Positions 9,588 through 16,649 of a stretch of 64,000 bases of DNA are shown here, one piece after another. Position 1 is the first letter of the stretch. Each line of letters opens with the position of its first letter. Under the pieces are notes generated by a model, which was not told the DNA's origin, ran no database searches, and saw nothing but the letters and a program-made list of their open reading frames with translations. Source of the DNA: Rheinheimera sp. A13L (GTDB lineage Bacteria > Pseudomonadota > Gammaproteobacteria > Enterobacterales > Alteromonadaceae); contig NZ_AFHI01000019.1 in the NCBI RefSeq assembly GCF_000217935.1, positions 1 through 64,000 on the forward strand, read 5' to 3'. The position numbers and the translations under genes were made by a program.

Positions 9588-11087
9588 TTGATTTTCAGAA
9601 GGAAACCAACAATTTCTAACGCATTTTTTCACCAGCTGCTGCATGCGTCTAAAAACCTGCTTCCGATAGTAGTTGTTGTGCTGTTTTTCCAGCTGGCCGT
9701 ATTACAAACCGTGCCTGAAAATCCTTTTGAGCTGATGCTTGGGCTGGCTATTGTTGCGCTGGGTATTGCCTTATTTTTGCAAGGGCTTGAGCTCAGTATC
9801 TTTCCCGTCGGCAAAAATCTGGCTAATCAGTTTGCACTAAAAGGCTCATTGCCACTTTTGGTCGCTTTTGGTTTTGCCATAGGTTTTGCTGCTGTGGTGG
9901 CAGAGCCTGCACTTATTGCTGTGGCCGAGCAGGCTCAGGTGATTAGCGAAGGGCGTGTGAATGGCTTTACTTTAAGGCTGATAGTTGCTTTGTCGGTGGG
10001 CGCTGTGGTGGCGCTTGGCATAGTGCGCACTGTGATGGGCTGGGGTATTCAAAAGCTAATGATAGTGGGTTATTTGTTAGTGCTGACCGTGACATTTTTT
10101 GCTCCTGCAGAAATAGTAGGCCTGGCTTATGATTCAGGTGGAGTCACCACTAATATAGTCACTGTGCCGCTGGTTGCAGCTTTGGGCATTGGGCTGGCGA
10201 ATTCCATAGCAGGCCGGAATCCATTGCGGGACGGTTTTGGACTGGTTGCGCTGGCGGTGATGGTGCCAATGATTACTGTGCAGTTGTATGGCATTTGGGT
10301 GTATCAGTTTAGTGATGTTCAGGCTGTGCCCGTGGCTGCCCTTGTCGCGGAATCCCGGCACTGGCTGGTGACAGTGCTGCTTGATTTAGCCTCGCTGATC
10401 AAAGATGTATTGCCCATTTTAGTGGTCGTGCTGTTTTTCCAGTATCTGGTGCTGAAACGCTCGCTGGCTAATCCGGTGCGGGTGGCCTTTGGTTTTGTGC
10501 TGGTACTGCTGGGTTTATACGCTTTTGTCATTGGCCTGAAACTGGGCTTGTTCCCCATTGGTACTTTAATGGCTGAACAGTTGATAGGCCAAAACCAGGC
10601 AAGCTGGATCTTGTTATTTGGTTTTATGATTGGTTTCGCCACTACTATGGCGGAACCTGCCTTGCTGGCTATTGGCGAGCAAGCCGAACAAGCCGCACCT
10701 GGTAAAATTAAAGCAAAAGTGATCCGCCTTATGGTGGCACTGGGGGTAGCTGTTGGTATAGCTGTAGGTGTATACCGCATCATGGCGGGCACACCAATCC
10801 ACTATTACATTATGGCGGGTTACGCTGTGGTGGTGTTACTTACTGTACTGGCTCCGGATTACATTACAGCGCTGGCTTTTGATTTGGGTGGAGTCACCAC
10901 CTCTGAGGTGACTGTGCCGCTGGTTACAGCGCTTGGTATTGGTTTAGCCAGTTCCATTGAAGGGCGTAATGTACTGATTGATGGTTTTGGACTTATCGCT
11001 TTTGCTTCTATTTTTCCAATTATCAGCGTGATGCTGTATGCAATTGTTGCAGAAAAACTCAGTTTAATGAGGAAACAACCCAGATGA
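9588..11087 (+). CDS. Duplicated DUF1538 integral membrane protein, putative transporter
   Basis: This 499-aa, highly hydrophobic protein is built from two homologous halves (about 24-245 and 270-490). Both halves repeat LPI-VVVLFFQ, then AEPAL-A--EQA, then GGVTT---TVPLV-ALGIG, then GRN----DGFGL. I recognise it as the DUF1538 family, whose function is unknown to me; roughly 12-14 membrane segments suggest a channel or transporter with pseudo-twofold symmetry. The start used is a TTG at 9588 with no clear ribosome-binding site, so the N-terminus is uncertain. Its stop overlaps the P-II gene by 4 bp (ATGA), indicating coupled translation and a probable physical partnership. Confidence 0.85.
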   Translation: MIFRRKPTISNAFFHQLLHASKNLLPIVVVVLFFQLAVLQTVPENPFELMLGLAIVALGIALFLQGLELSIFPVGKNLANQFALKGSLPLLVAFGFAIGFAAVVAEPALIAVAEQAQVISEGRVNGFTLRLIVALSVGAVVALGIVRTVMGWGIQKLMIVGYLLVLTVTFFAPAEIVGLAYDSGGVTTNIVTVPLVAALGIGLANSIAGRNPLRDGFGLVALAVMVPMITVQLYGIWVYQFSDVQAVPVAALVAESRHWLVTVLLDLASLIKDVLPILVVVLFFQYLVLKRSLANPVRVAFGFVLVLLGLYAFVIGLKLGLFPIGTLMAEQLIGQNQASWILLFGFMIGFATTMAEPALLAIGEQAEQAAPGKIKAKVIRLMVALGVAVGIAVGVYRIMAGTPIHYYIMAGYAVVVLLTVLAPDYITALAFDLGGVTTSEVTVPLVTALGIGLASSIEGRNVLIDGFGLIAFASIFPIISVMLYAIVAEKLSLMRKQPR

Positions 11088-11440
11088 AATTCTCCGCTAT
11101 TGTTGTGATTGCCCCTGATGATCTGGAGCAGTTAGCCATAGAAAGAGCCAGAGCAGCCGGTGCCACAGGCATTACTATTTTGCAGGGCAGGGGCATTAGC
11201 AACAGCTCTAAAAAAACCTTTTTTGGTATGACCTTTGAAGGCAATCAAACGGTGTTTTTGATGTTGGTAGCGCGTCATATTGCCTTGCCAATTTTAAAAG
11301 AAATGAAGCAAGTGCTGGTAAAGGACGGCGATTCCAGAGGCATAGCTTTTACTTTGCCTGTTGAACACCTGATTGGAGTTGATGTAGACCAGATTGCAAA
11401 ATTCGAACAACAGTTGCGTGAGCAGCAACAAGAGGAGTGA
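11084..11440 (+). CDS. Divergent P-II-family signalling protein
   Basis: This 118-aa protein matches the P-II ferredoxin-like fold: strand 1 FSAIVVIAPDDLEQLAIERARAAG, the ITILQGRGIS segment before the T-loop position, and GIAFTLPVEHLIGV near the C-terminus (compare the PVE---RI motif of GlnB). The T-loop is short and lacks the uridylylated tyrosine region of GlnB/GlnK, so nitrogen-type modification is unlikely. P-II-like proteins often bind and gate a transporter encoded next door (AmtB-GlnK, SbtA-SbtB). Overlap with the DUF1538 gene suggests the same relationship here; the ligand is unknown. Confidence 0.8.
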   Translation: MKFSAIVVIAPDDLEQLAIERARAAGATGITILQGRGISNSSKKTFFGMTFEGNQTVFLMLVARHIALPILKEMKQVLVKDGDSRGIAFTLPVEHLIGVDVDQIAKFEQQLREQQQEE

Positions 11441-11443
11441 TGT

Positions 11444-11839
11444 ATGAAACAGCAGCTCGTTAACGATCTAATGGTACGTCAGGTGATTAGCATCAGTGCT
11501 TTTGCCCCGATCCGGGAAGCCTTGTTACTGATGAAAACACATAAAGTAAAATGCCTGGTAGTGGACAGGCAGTCGGTACACGACGCCTATGGCATTATTA
11601 CGTACAGCCATATATTAAAAACCATTATTGCTGAGCAAGGTGATATAGATTTAATTAACGTGTATGACGTTTGCACTAAGCCTGCCATTCATGTTCACTC
11701 CGAACTTGCAGTGAAACATGCCGCAGAGCTGTTAACTCAGCATAAAATCAAACGTTTACTGGTGCTGGATAACAATCAACTGGTGGGTTTGCTGACGATG
11801 GATGATTTGGTCAGCAATGTATTTCGTTTGTTGGACTAA
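11444..11839 (+). CDS. CBS-pair protein
   Basis: A 131-aa protein consisting almost only of two CBS domains (about 8-65 and 75-130). Visible pattern elements are VNDLMVRQVISI, DAYGIITYSHI, and in the second repeat HKIKRLLVLDNNQLVGLLTMDDL. CBS pairs bind adenine nucleotides such as AMP, ATP or S-adenosylmethionine and report energy state. It starts 3 bp after the P-II gene, as the last gene of the usp-DUF1538-PII-CBS operon. It may supply a second nucleotide-sensing input to the membrane protein, which is inference. Confidence 0.85.
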   Translation: MKQQLVNDLMVRQVISISAFAPIREALLLMKTHKVKCLVVDRQSVHDAYGIITYSHILKTIIAEQGDIDLINVYDVCTKPAIHVHSELAVKHAAELLTQHKIKRLLVLDNNQLVGLLTMDDLVSNVFRLLD

Positions 11840-11892
11840 AACACTGGTTTGCAGTTAGGCTAACGCCATCAACAGTATTCTAAGAGCCATTT

Positions 11893-13371
11893 ATGCGCCA
11901 GCAAGCCATTTTATCTATAGACCAGGGCACTTCTTCCAGCCGGGCTTTGTTATTTAACCGGGACGGCAAGGTATTGGCTGTGGCGCAGCAAGAGCTGGAT
12001 TGTGTCTATCCACAACAAGGCTGGGTAGAGCAAGATGCAGAGCTGATTTGGCTCTCTGTGCTTAAGGTGTGTCGGCAGGTTTTAGCACAAGCCGTGCAGC
12101 TGGGCATTGAAGTACTGGCTGTCAGTATCAGCAATCAGCGCGAAACTACAGTGCTTTGGCATAAAGCCAAAGATAAAGTGTTAGCTCCCGCTATTGTCTG
12201 GCAAGACAGACGCACAGCAGACTATTGCCAGCAGCTTAAAGATCAGGGCCATGAAGCTCTGGTGCAGCAAAAAACTGGTTTATTGCTTGACCCTTACTTT
12301 TCTGCCAGCAAAATTCAGTGGTTACTCACTCACAATGCCGATGTGCAGCAAGCTTTGGCTCAAGGCGAATTGGCTTTTGGCACCATAGATAGTTTTTTGC
12401 TTTGGCGTTTAACTTCAGGCCTGGTGCATGCCACAGATACGACCAATGCCAGCCGCACTTTATTGCTGAATATTCAAAGCTTAAGCTGGGATCAAGAACT
12501 GCTGCAGTTGTTTGGCGTGCCTGAGCATATTCTGCCGCAGGTAAAACAAAGCGCTGATTCGTATGGGGTCTGTGACACCCGCTTATTTGGTTTGGCCTTA
12601 CCTGTGCTGGCGCTGGTGGGCGATCAACAAGCTGCGGCTTTAGGTCAGGGCTGTATCAGTGCAGGTTCGTTAAAAAGCACTTATGGCACAGGCTGTTTTG
12701 CCTTATTAAATACCGGCTGCAACCCGTTGTTTTCTAAACACAGGTTACTGACCACAGTGGCTTTTACTGTGCAGGGCCACACTTTTTATGCACTTGAAGG
12801 GGCCATTTTTGTCGCTGGTGCAGCAGTCAAATGGTTGCGTGATCAGCTGGGTGTCATTAGTGAAGCCAGTGAAACAGAAGCGTTGGCACAAAGTTTACCG
12901 GATAACGGTGGAGTGTATTTAGTGCCGGCTTTTACTGGTTTAGCTGCACCACACTGGCAACCTGAAGCAAGGGCTGCTTTGGTAGGCATGACACTGGGCA
13001 CAGGCAAAGCGCATATAGCCCGCGCTGCCTTGGAAGCAGTGGTCTATCAGACTGCTGATTTATTCTCTGCCATGCAGGCTGATGGTGCCAAGGTGCAGCA
13101 GTTGCAGGTTGATGGCGGCATGGTGGCAAATAACTGGTTATGTCAGCATCTGGCTGATGTATTGAATATTCCAGTGCTTAAACCCAGTCAAAACGAAGCT
13201 TCGGCTTATGGTGCTTCGATACTGGCAGCTGTGCAGTTAGGCTGGATTGAAAGTCTGAATGCTGCGCCATTCAGCGCTGATGCTCAACAATTTTTACCGC
13301 AGATGTCAGTTGCTAAACGCCAGCAGTTGCTAAGCGGCTGGCAGAAAGCTTTGGCTTTGGTGCTCGGTTAA
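11893..13371 (+). CDS. glpK: Glycerol kinase
   Basis: GlpK phosphorylates glycerol to sn-glycerol-3-phosphate. The 492-aa FGGY-family protein begins AILSIDQGTSSSRALLF (phosphate-1 loop) and has SNQRETTVLW, the substrate-specifying WQDRRTADYC, the adenosine-site STYGTGCFALLNTG, and the signature LQVDGGMVANNWLCQHLADVL. This pattern fits glycerol kinase rather than xylulokinase or other FGGY sugars. glpF and glpD do not adjoin it, which is unusual. It follows the CBS gene by 53 bp but may have its own promoter. Confidence 0.92.
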   Translation: MRQQAILSIDQGTSSSRALLFNRDGKVLAVAQQELDCVYPQQGWVEQDAELIWLSVLKVCRQVLAQAVQLGIEVLAVSISNQRETTVLWHKAKDKVLAPAIVWQDRRTADYCQQLKDQGHEALVQQKTGLLLDPYFSASKIQWLLTHNADVQQALAQGELAFGTIDSFLLWRLTSGLVHATDTTNASRTLLLNIQSLSWDQELLQLFGVPEHILPQVKQSADSYGVCDTRLFGLALPVLALVGDQQAAALGQGCISAGSLKSTYGTGCFALLNTGCNPLFSKHRLLTTVAFTVQGHTFYALEGAIFVAGAAVKWLRDQLGVISEASETEALAQSLPDNGGVYLVPAFTGLAAPHWQPEARAALVGMTLGTGKAHIARAALEAVVYQTADLFSAMQADGAKVQQLQVDGGMVANNWLCQHLADVLNIPVLKPSQNEASAYGASILAAVQLGWIESLNAAPFSADAQQFLPQMSVAKRQQLLSGWQKALALVLG

Positions 13372-13384
13372 AACAAAAAGATAA

Positions 13385-13508
13385 CGAACCCTAATTAATT
13401 GATGTTGCAGCGAGGCGACAAGTGAGCGAGACCCCAGGAGCATAGTTCACCTATGTGACTGCGGTGAGGAGCGAAGGCAACAAAGCTGCAGCTTCAAGTA
13501 AGACGGGT
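13385..13508 (-). repeat. Dispersed 126-bp palindromic repeat, single minus-strand copy
   Basis: Read on the minus strand this matches the tandem repeats at 42687-43010 from end to end. It starts ACCCGTCTTACTTGAAGCTGC, has the central dyad TCACATAG / CTATG flanked by C- and G-runs, then CTCACT-GTC-GTCGCCTCG-TGCAAC, and ends TTAGGGT. The element overlaps the last five codons of the transporter gene 13494-14363: its ACTTGA block provides the TGA stop. Confidence 0.8.
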
Positions 13509-14363
13509 TTCGTCTTGTCGTAACACCCACACCGTAAACAAACTGGCGGTCATAAACATCAGCAAACTATAAACGCTGGGAGCTATCGACATGGCGGTGT
13601 TTTGCAAAATACCTGTGGTGATCATCAAAGCGAGCGTGCCATTTTGCAGGCCCACTTCAAGGCAGATGGTTCTGGCTTGTTTTTCCTGATGCAGCAAAAA
13701 CCGGCCTAACCAATAACCTGCCAGCATGGTGAATACATTCAAAGCTAAAGTGGCAGGCCCGGTTTTTTCTAAAAACAGCCAGAGATCTGCACCTAAATCT
13801 GTGGCTATGCTGATGATCAATAACACCAGCACTATTACCGAAAAGCGGCTGATCACAGGCTGAAAACGATGTGAGCGTTCAGGCCATTTAAAGTTAAACC
13901 ACATGCCAAGCAATACAGGAAAAACACTGACGATCATTAACGTCAGCCAGGTTTTTAATAGCGGAAGTTGCAGCGAGGTATTTTCGCCTAAAAAGTGTTC
14001 TATGGCCCAGACGGTCAAGAGTGGCAAGGTAAAGGGCGTGATAAAACCAACCAGCGCCGTTAAAGCCACAGACAAACCCAGATCGGCTTTACACAAGTAA
14101 CTGTACAAATTTGAGGTAGTGCCACCCGGACATAAGGCCAGAATAAATAAACCTACCGCCAGTTCGCCCTGCAAATCAAACAGATAAATCACCCCTAAAG
14201 CACATAGCGGCAGCAGTAATAACTGCGCCAGGGCACCAACAAAAAACGCTTTGGGCTGACGCACCACTTCCGAAAAATTAGCAAGCCGCAGGCTCATGCC
14301 AACGCCCGTCATAATCAGTATTAGCGCTATAGGTAAACCAATTTGGGTCAAAGCTTCAAACAT
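13494..14363 (-). CDS. Bile acid:sodium symporter (BASS) family transporter
   Basis: This 289-aa protein with about nine or ten hydrophobic segments is a member of the BASS family. Visible family features are the N-terminal IALILIMTGVGMSLRLANF, the crossed-helix region ALCPGGTTSNLYSYL near residue 80, and the C-terminal EVGLQNGTLALMI near 240 (compare E-x-G-x-Q-N of BASS proteins). Members move organic anions with Na+; the substrate is unknown. The last residues and the stop codon lie inside a dispersed palindromic repeat, so the C-terminus may have been remodelled by repeat insertion. Confidence 0.88.
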   Translation of the reverse strand: MFEALTQIGLPIALILIMTGVGMSLRLANFSEVVRQPKAFFVGALAQLLLLPLCALGVIYLFDLQGELAVGLFILALCPGGTTSNLYSYLCKADLGLSVALTALVGFITPFTLPLLTVWAIEHFLGENTSLQLPLLKTWLTLMIVSVFPVLLGMWFNFKWPERSHRFQPVISRFSVIVLVLLIISIATDLGADLWLFLEKTGPATLALNVFTMLAGYWLGRFLLHQEKQARTICLEVGLQNGTLALMITTGILQNTAMSIAPSVYSLLMFMTASLFTVWVLRQDETRLT

Positions 14364-14463
14364 TTTATTAACCTGAGCTTGGGATAATGAGAGTCAAACG
14401 TCATTTGCTTAACTATATGAATAAATTAGATAAAATATATGTTTATGCAGCTTAACCCCTTTC

Positions 14464-14577
14464 TGGCTGAATGCACAGATTTTTGTGGATCTCAAGGCGC
14501 TTTGTCGTACGCCATAGCTGGCTATGGTTAGACAGAGCAACGCAGAGAGGCGCGAAAAGATGCTCATTCAGTGGCTC
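14464..14577. repeat. MITE-like imperfect palindrome
   Basis: Outer arms GGCTGAATG / CATTCAGTGG enclose further complementary blocks (GGCGC / GCGC, GTC / GAC) around a central hairpin CCATAGC-TG-GCTATGG. The whole element of about 114 bp can fold back on itself. It contains no reading frame and differs in sequence from the ACCCGTCT repeat family. Non-autonomous repeat elements of this form are common in gammaproteobacterial intergenic gaps. Confidence 0.6.
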
Positions 14578-14747
14578 TGCTTATCTCAGGCTCAGGTTAC
14601 CCCTCTTCAAAGAGATAGTGTAGTTAACCTACCTTGGAATTCCTGACTGAGCAAGAGTTGCTCGATTCTGGCTGCTGCAGTGCGGTTTTTTCACATTAGC
14701 CTTGCAGTGAAAGAACTAAAAAACTTTGTTTTCCAATCACTTAAATT

Positions 14748-14812
14748 TTGTTTAGAAAATAAGCTTGCACCTATACTGTGTCTCACCTAGCATCACTGTG
14801 TGGCGCACAGTG
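14748..14812 (+). promoter_or_regulatory. padR promoter with overlapping operator palindrome
   Basis: TTGTTT (14748-14753) and TATACT (14772-14777), 18 bp apart, make a plausible sigma70 promoter. Just downstream, CACTGTG-TGGCG-CACAGTG (14794-14812) is a perfect 7-bp inverted repeat covering the expected transcript start. PadR regulators bind such dyads and repress their own genes, so autorepression is the likely function. Confidence 0.55.
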
Positions 14813-14855
14813 TGTGTGGCACAGTATGAGTGATATAGACAAAACAGGATTTTTT

Positions 14856-15206
14856 ATGACCACTTCACAGCTGGACAAAATGCGACTGGAACTGCGCCGT
14901 GGTGTGCTGGTGCTGGCCGTGCTGGCCTCGTTGAAGCAGCGACATTATGGCTACTCGCTTAGAAAGCAATTGCAGGACAGAGGCATCGACATAGACGAAG
15001 GTACTTTGTACCCGCTGGTCCGGCGTTTAGCGGAGCAAGGTTTGCTGGACAGTGAATGGCAGCAGGCGGAAGGGCGCGAGCGGCGTTATTACCTGTTGTC
15101 GGAGCAAGGCAAAGAGCTATTGGCGCAGTTAACCGATGAATGGCTACAACTCAATTCGGCTTTGGGCCCTTTGTTAACACAAGATCAAAGTGGGGAGACA
15201 GAATAA
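14856..15206 (+). CDS. PadR-family transcriptional regulator
   Basis: A 116-aa winged-helix protein of the PadR type. LRRGVLVLAVLASLKQRHYGYSL forms the first helices, and IDIDEGTLYPLVRRLAEQGLL is the diagnostic recognition-helix region (the family G-T-L-Y-P-L---L-E-G-L). The wing is EGRERRYYLLSEQG. The ATG at 14856 has an AGGA 8 nt upstream; longer in-frame starts add residues across the operator. It overlaps the next gene by 1 bp (TAATG), the usual pairing of PadR with a HAAS/DUF1700-type membrane protein it is thought to work with. Confidence 0.88.
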   Translation: MTTSQLDKMRLELRRGVLVLAVLASLKQRHYGYSLRKQLQDRGIDIDEGTLYPLVRRLAEQGLLDSEWQQAEGRERRYYLLSEQGKELLAQLTDEWLQLNSALGPLLTQDQSGETE

Positions 15207-16153
15207 TGGAACTGGTTGAACGTTATGTCGCTGCTGTGCAGCGTGAATTGCCTGAAACGAAAAGGCAGGAAATAGGTCGTGAGCTGAGTGCCAATATTAT
15301 GGATCAGCTGGATGCGCTCAAAGAGCAAAATGGCCAGTTGTCAGAAGATGATATAGCTGCTGTGCTGAAACAAATGGGCCGTCCGGAAGCCGTGGCTAAT
15401 CAGTTTGTGCCACCTAAAGCTTTAGTGGCTGCTGAAGATATGCCTTTGCTGAAGCATGTGTTGTATATGGTATTGGGTGTGTTGTTTGTCGTACAAATTG
15501 TGGGCTCTACGACCCATTGGATGGGCAGCAGTGAAGGTCATTTAATTCGCTTTTTATTGCAGTTGGCTGCTGGTTTTATGGCAGACGCCTGTTTTGCTTT
15601 TACTGTGATAGTGCTGAGTTTTGCTGTGGTGAATAGCGCAGGAGACAGGGTAAGCCGCTGTGCAGGCAAAGACTGGTCGCCAAAAGATTTACCTAAAGCG
15701 GATTTAGGCTGGCAGCGTATCAGCATGACCGATGTATTTACTGATTTAGCCACCTGTTTATTCCTGCTGATTGTGATTTGGTATCCGCTGTGGATGAGCC
15801 CGGAACAAATAGCGGATCGCAGTATTATGTTTACAGACAGTGCTCTGTTGATGTTGCAATGGTTTAGCCCTGTAGTGGCCTTGTCTGTGTTATTCAGCTT
15901 ATGGCAATTACGCCAACGGATCTGGAACCGCAGTTTGTTGCTGGGCAACATTTTGGTGAATGCGACTTTTTCTGCATTTTTTGTCGCGCTGGCTTTTAGT
16001 GGCCCCTTGCTGCAGGTAGGTCCCGTTGAGCTAAAAAGCCTGTTTACTCTGTTACAGCTGGAGAAGGGTTTCACTTATGGGTTGCTGTTCGCCGCTTGTA
16101 TTCCTGCGTATGAAGCAATACGGGATTTGTTCAGGTTCAACAAGCTGAATTAA
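15206..16153 (+). CDS. HAAS-domain membrane protein paired with PadR
   Basis: The 315-aa product begins with a soluble helical HAAS-type domain (about 1-75): MELVERYVAAVQRELPETKR, then REL-ANIMDQLDAL, then LSEDDIAAVLKQMGRPEAVA. About six hydrophobic segments follow (roughly 90-110, 120-150, 185-205, 215-240, 250-275 and 285-305). Such proteins are typically encoded with a PadR regulator and are suspected membrane stress or signal modules; no enzymatic motif was seen. The ATG overlaps the PadR stop by 1 bp. Confidence 0.75.
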   Translation: MELVERYVAAVQRELPETKRQEIGRELSANIMDQLDALKEQNGQLSEDDIAAVLKQMGRPEAVANQFVPPKALVAAEDMPLLKHVLYMVLGVLFVVQIVGSTTHWMGSSEGHLIRFLLQLAAGFMADACFAFTVIVLSFAVVNSAGDRVSRCAGKDWSPKDLPKADLGWQRISMTDVFTDLATCLFLLIVIWYPLWMSPEQIADRSIMFTDSALLMLQWFSPVVALSVLFSLWQLRQRIWNRSLLLGNILVNATFSAFFVALAFSGPLLQVGPVELKSLFTLLQLEKGFTYGLLFAACIPAYEAIRDLFRFNKLN

Positions 16154-16247
16154 GTGCTACTCAGCGGTTGGGGGGCTGTTGATTTCGTTTCACTGCACCC
16201 CCATAACATTTTAAGGCAATCCGCCTCTACCTTATTGAAGGTTTACC

Positions 16248-16646
16248 ATGGCTTTACATCTTCCTGCTATCGTTACTTTACTGGCACTTTTCTTGTTTTT
16301 ATACACTTGCACTGCTGTGGGTATGGCACGGACAAAATATGGTGTTGCTGCTCCTGCGACTACAGGCAATCTGGACTTTGAGCGCATATTCCGTGTGCAA
16401 ATGAACACGCTGGAACATCTGGTGTTGTTTTTACCTGCGCTTTGGTTATTCAGTGAATATGTCAGTCCGGTCTGGGCTGGCTTAGTGGGTTTGGTCTGGT
16501 TAGTGGGCCGTTTGTATTATGCGGTTAGCTATATCAAGGACGCGAAAAGCCGTGGACCAGGTTTTATGATTGGTTTTGTTGCTTTGCTGGTGCTGATGAT
16601 TGGCGCAGCTGTTGGCATAGTACTGCGTATGATGGCTGGCTTATAA
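16248..16646 (+). CDS. MAPEG-family membrane protein
   Basis: A 132-aa protein with four predicted membrane helices. The characteristic motif FERIFRVQMNTLEHLVLFLPALWLF (residues about 45-70) contains the family's R-x-Q-x-N-x-x-E. MAPEG members include microsomal glutathione S-transferases and eicosanoid enzymes; bacterial members are poorly characterised but may conjugate glutathione to lipophilic compounds. It sits 3 bp before an ABC exporter gene, suggesting a conjugate-and-export pairing, which is inference. Confidence 0.85.
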   Translation: MALHLPAIVTLLALFLFLYTCTAVGMARTKYGVAAPATTGNLDFERIFRVQMNTLEHLVLFLPALWLFSEYVSPVWAGLVGLVWLVGRLYYAVSYIKDAKSRGPGFMIGFVALLVLMIGAAVGIVLRMMAGL

Positions 16647-16649
16647 GTC

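Larger units (their letters stand above)
14364..14855. other. Intergenic region with a palindromic element and the padR promoter
   Basis: No gene is supported. From left to right there is an AT-rich stretch (14400-14445) probably holding the promoter of the minus-strand transporter, a MITE-like imperfect palindrome (14464-14577), about 170 bp of unremarkable sequence, and the padR promoter and operator (14748-14812). Confidence 0.5.
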
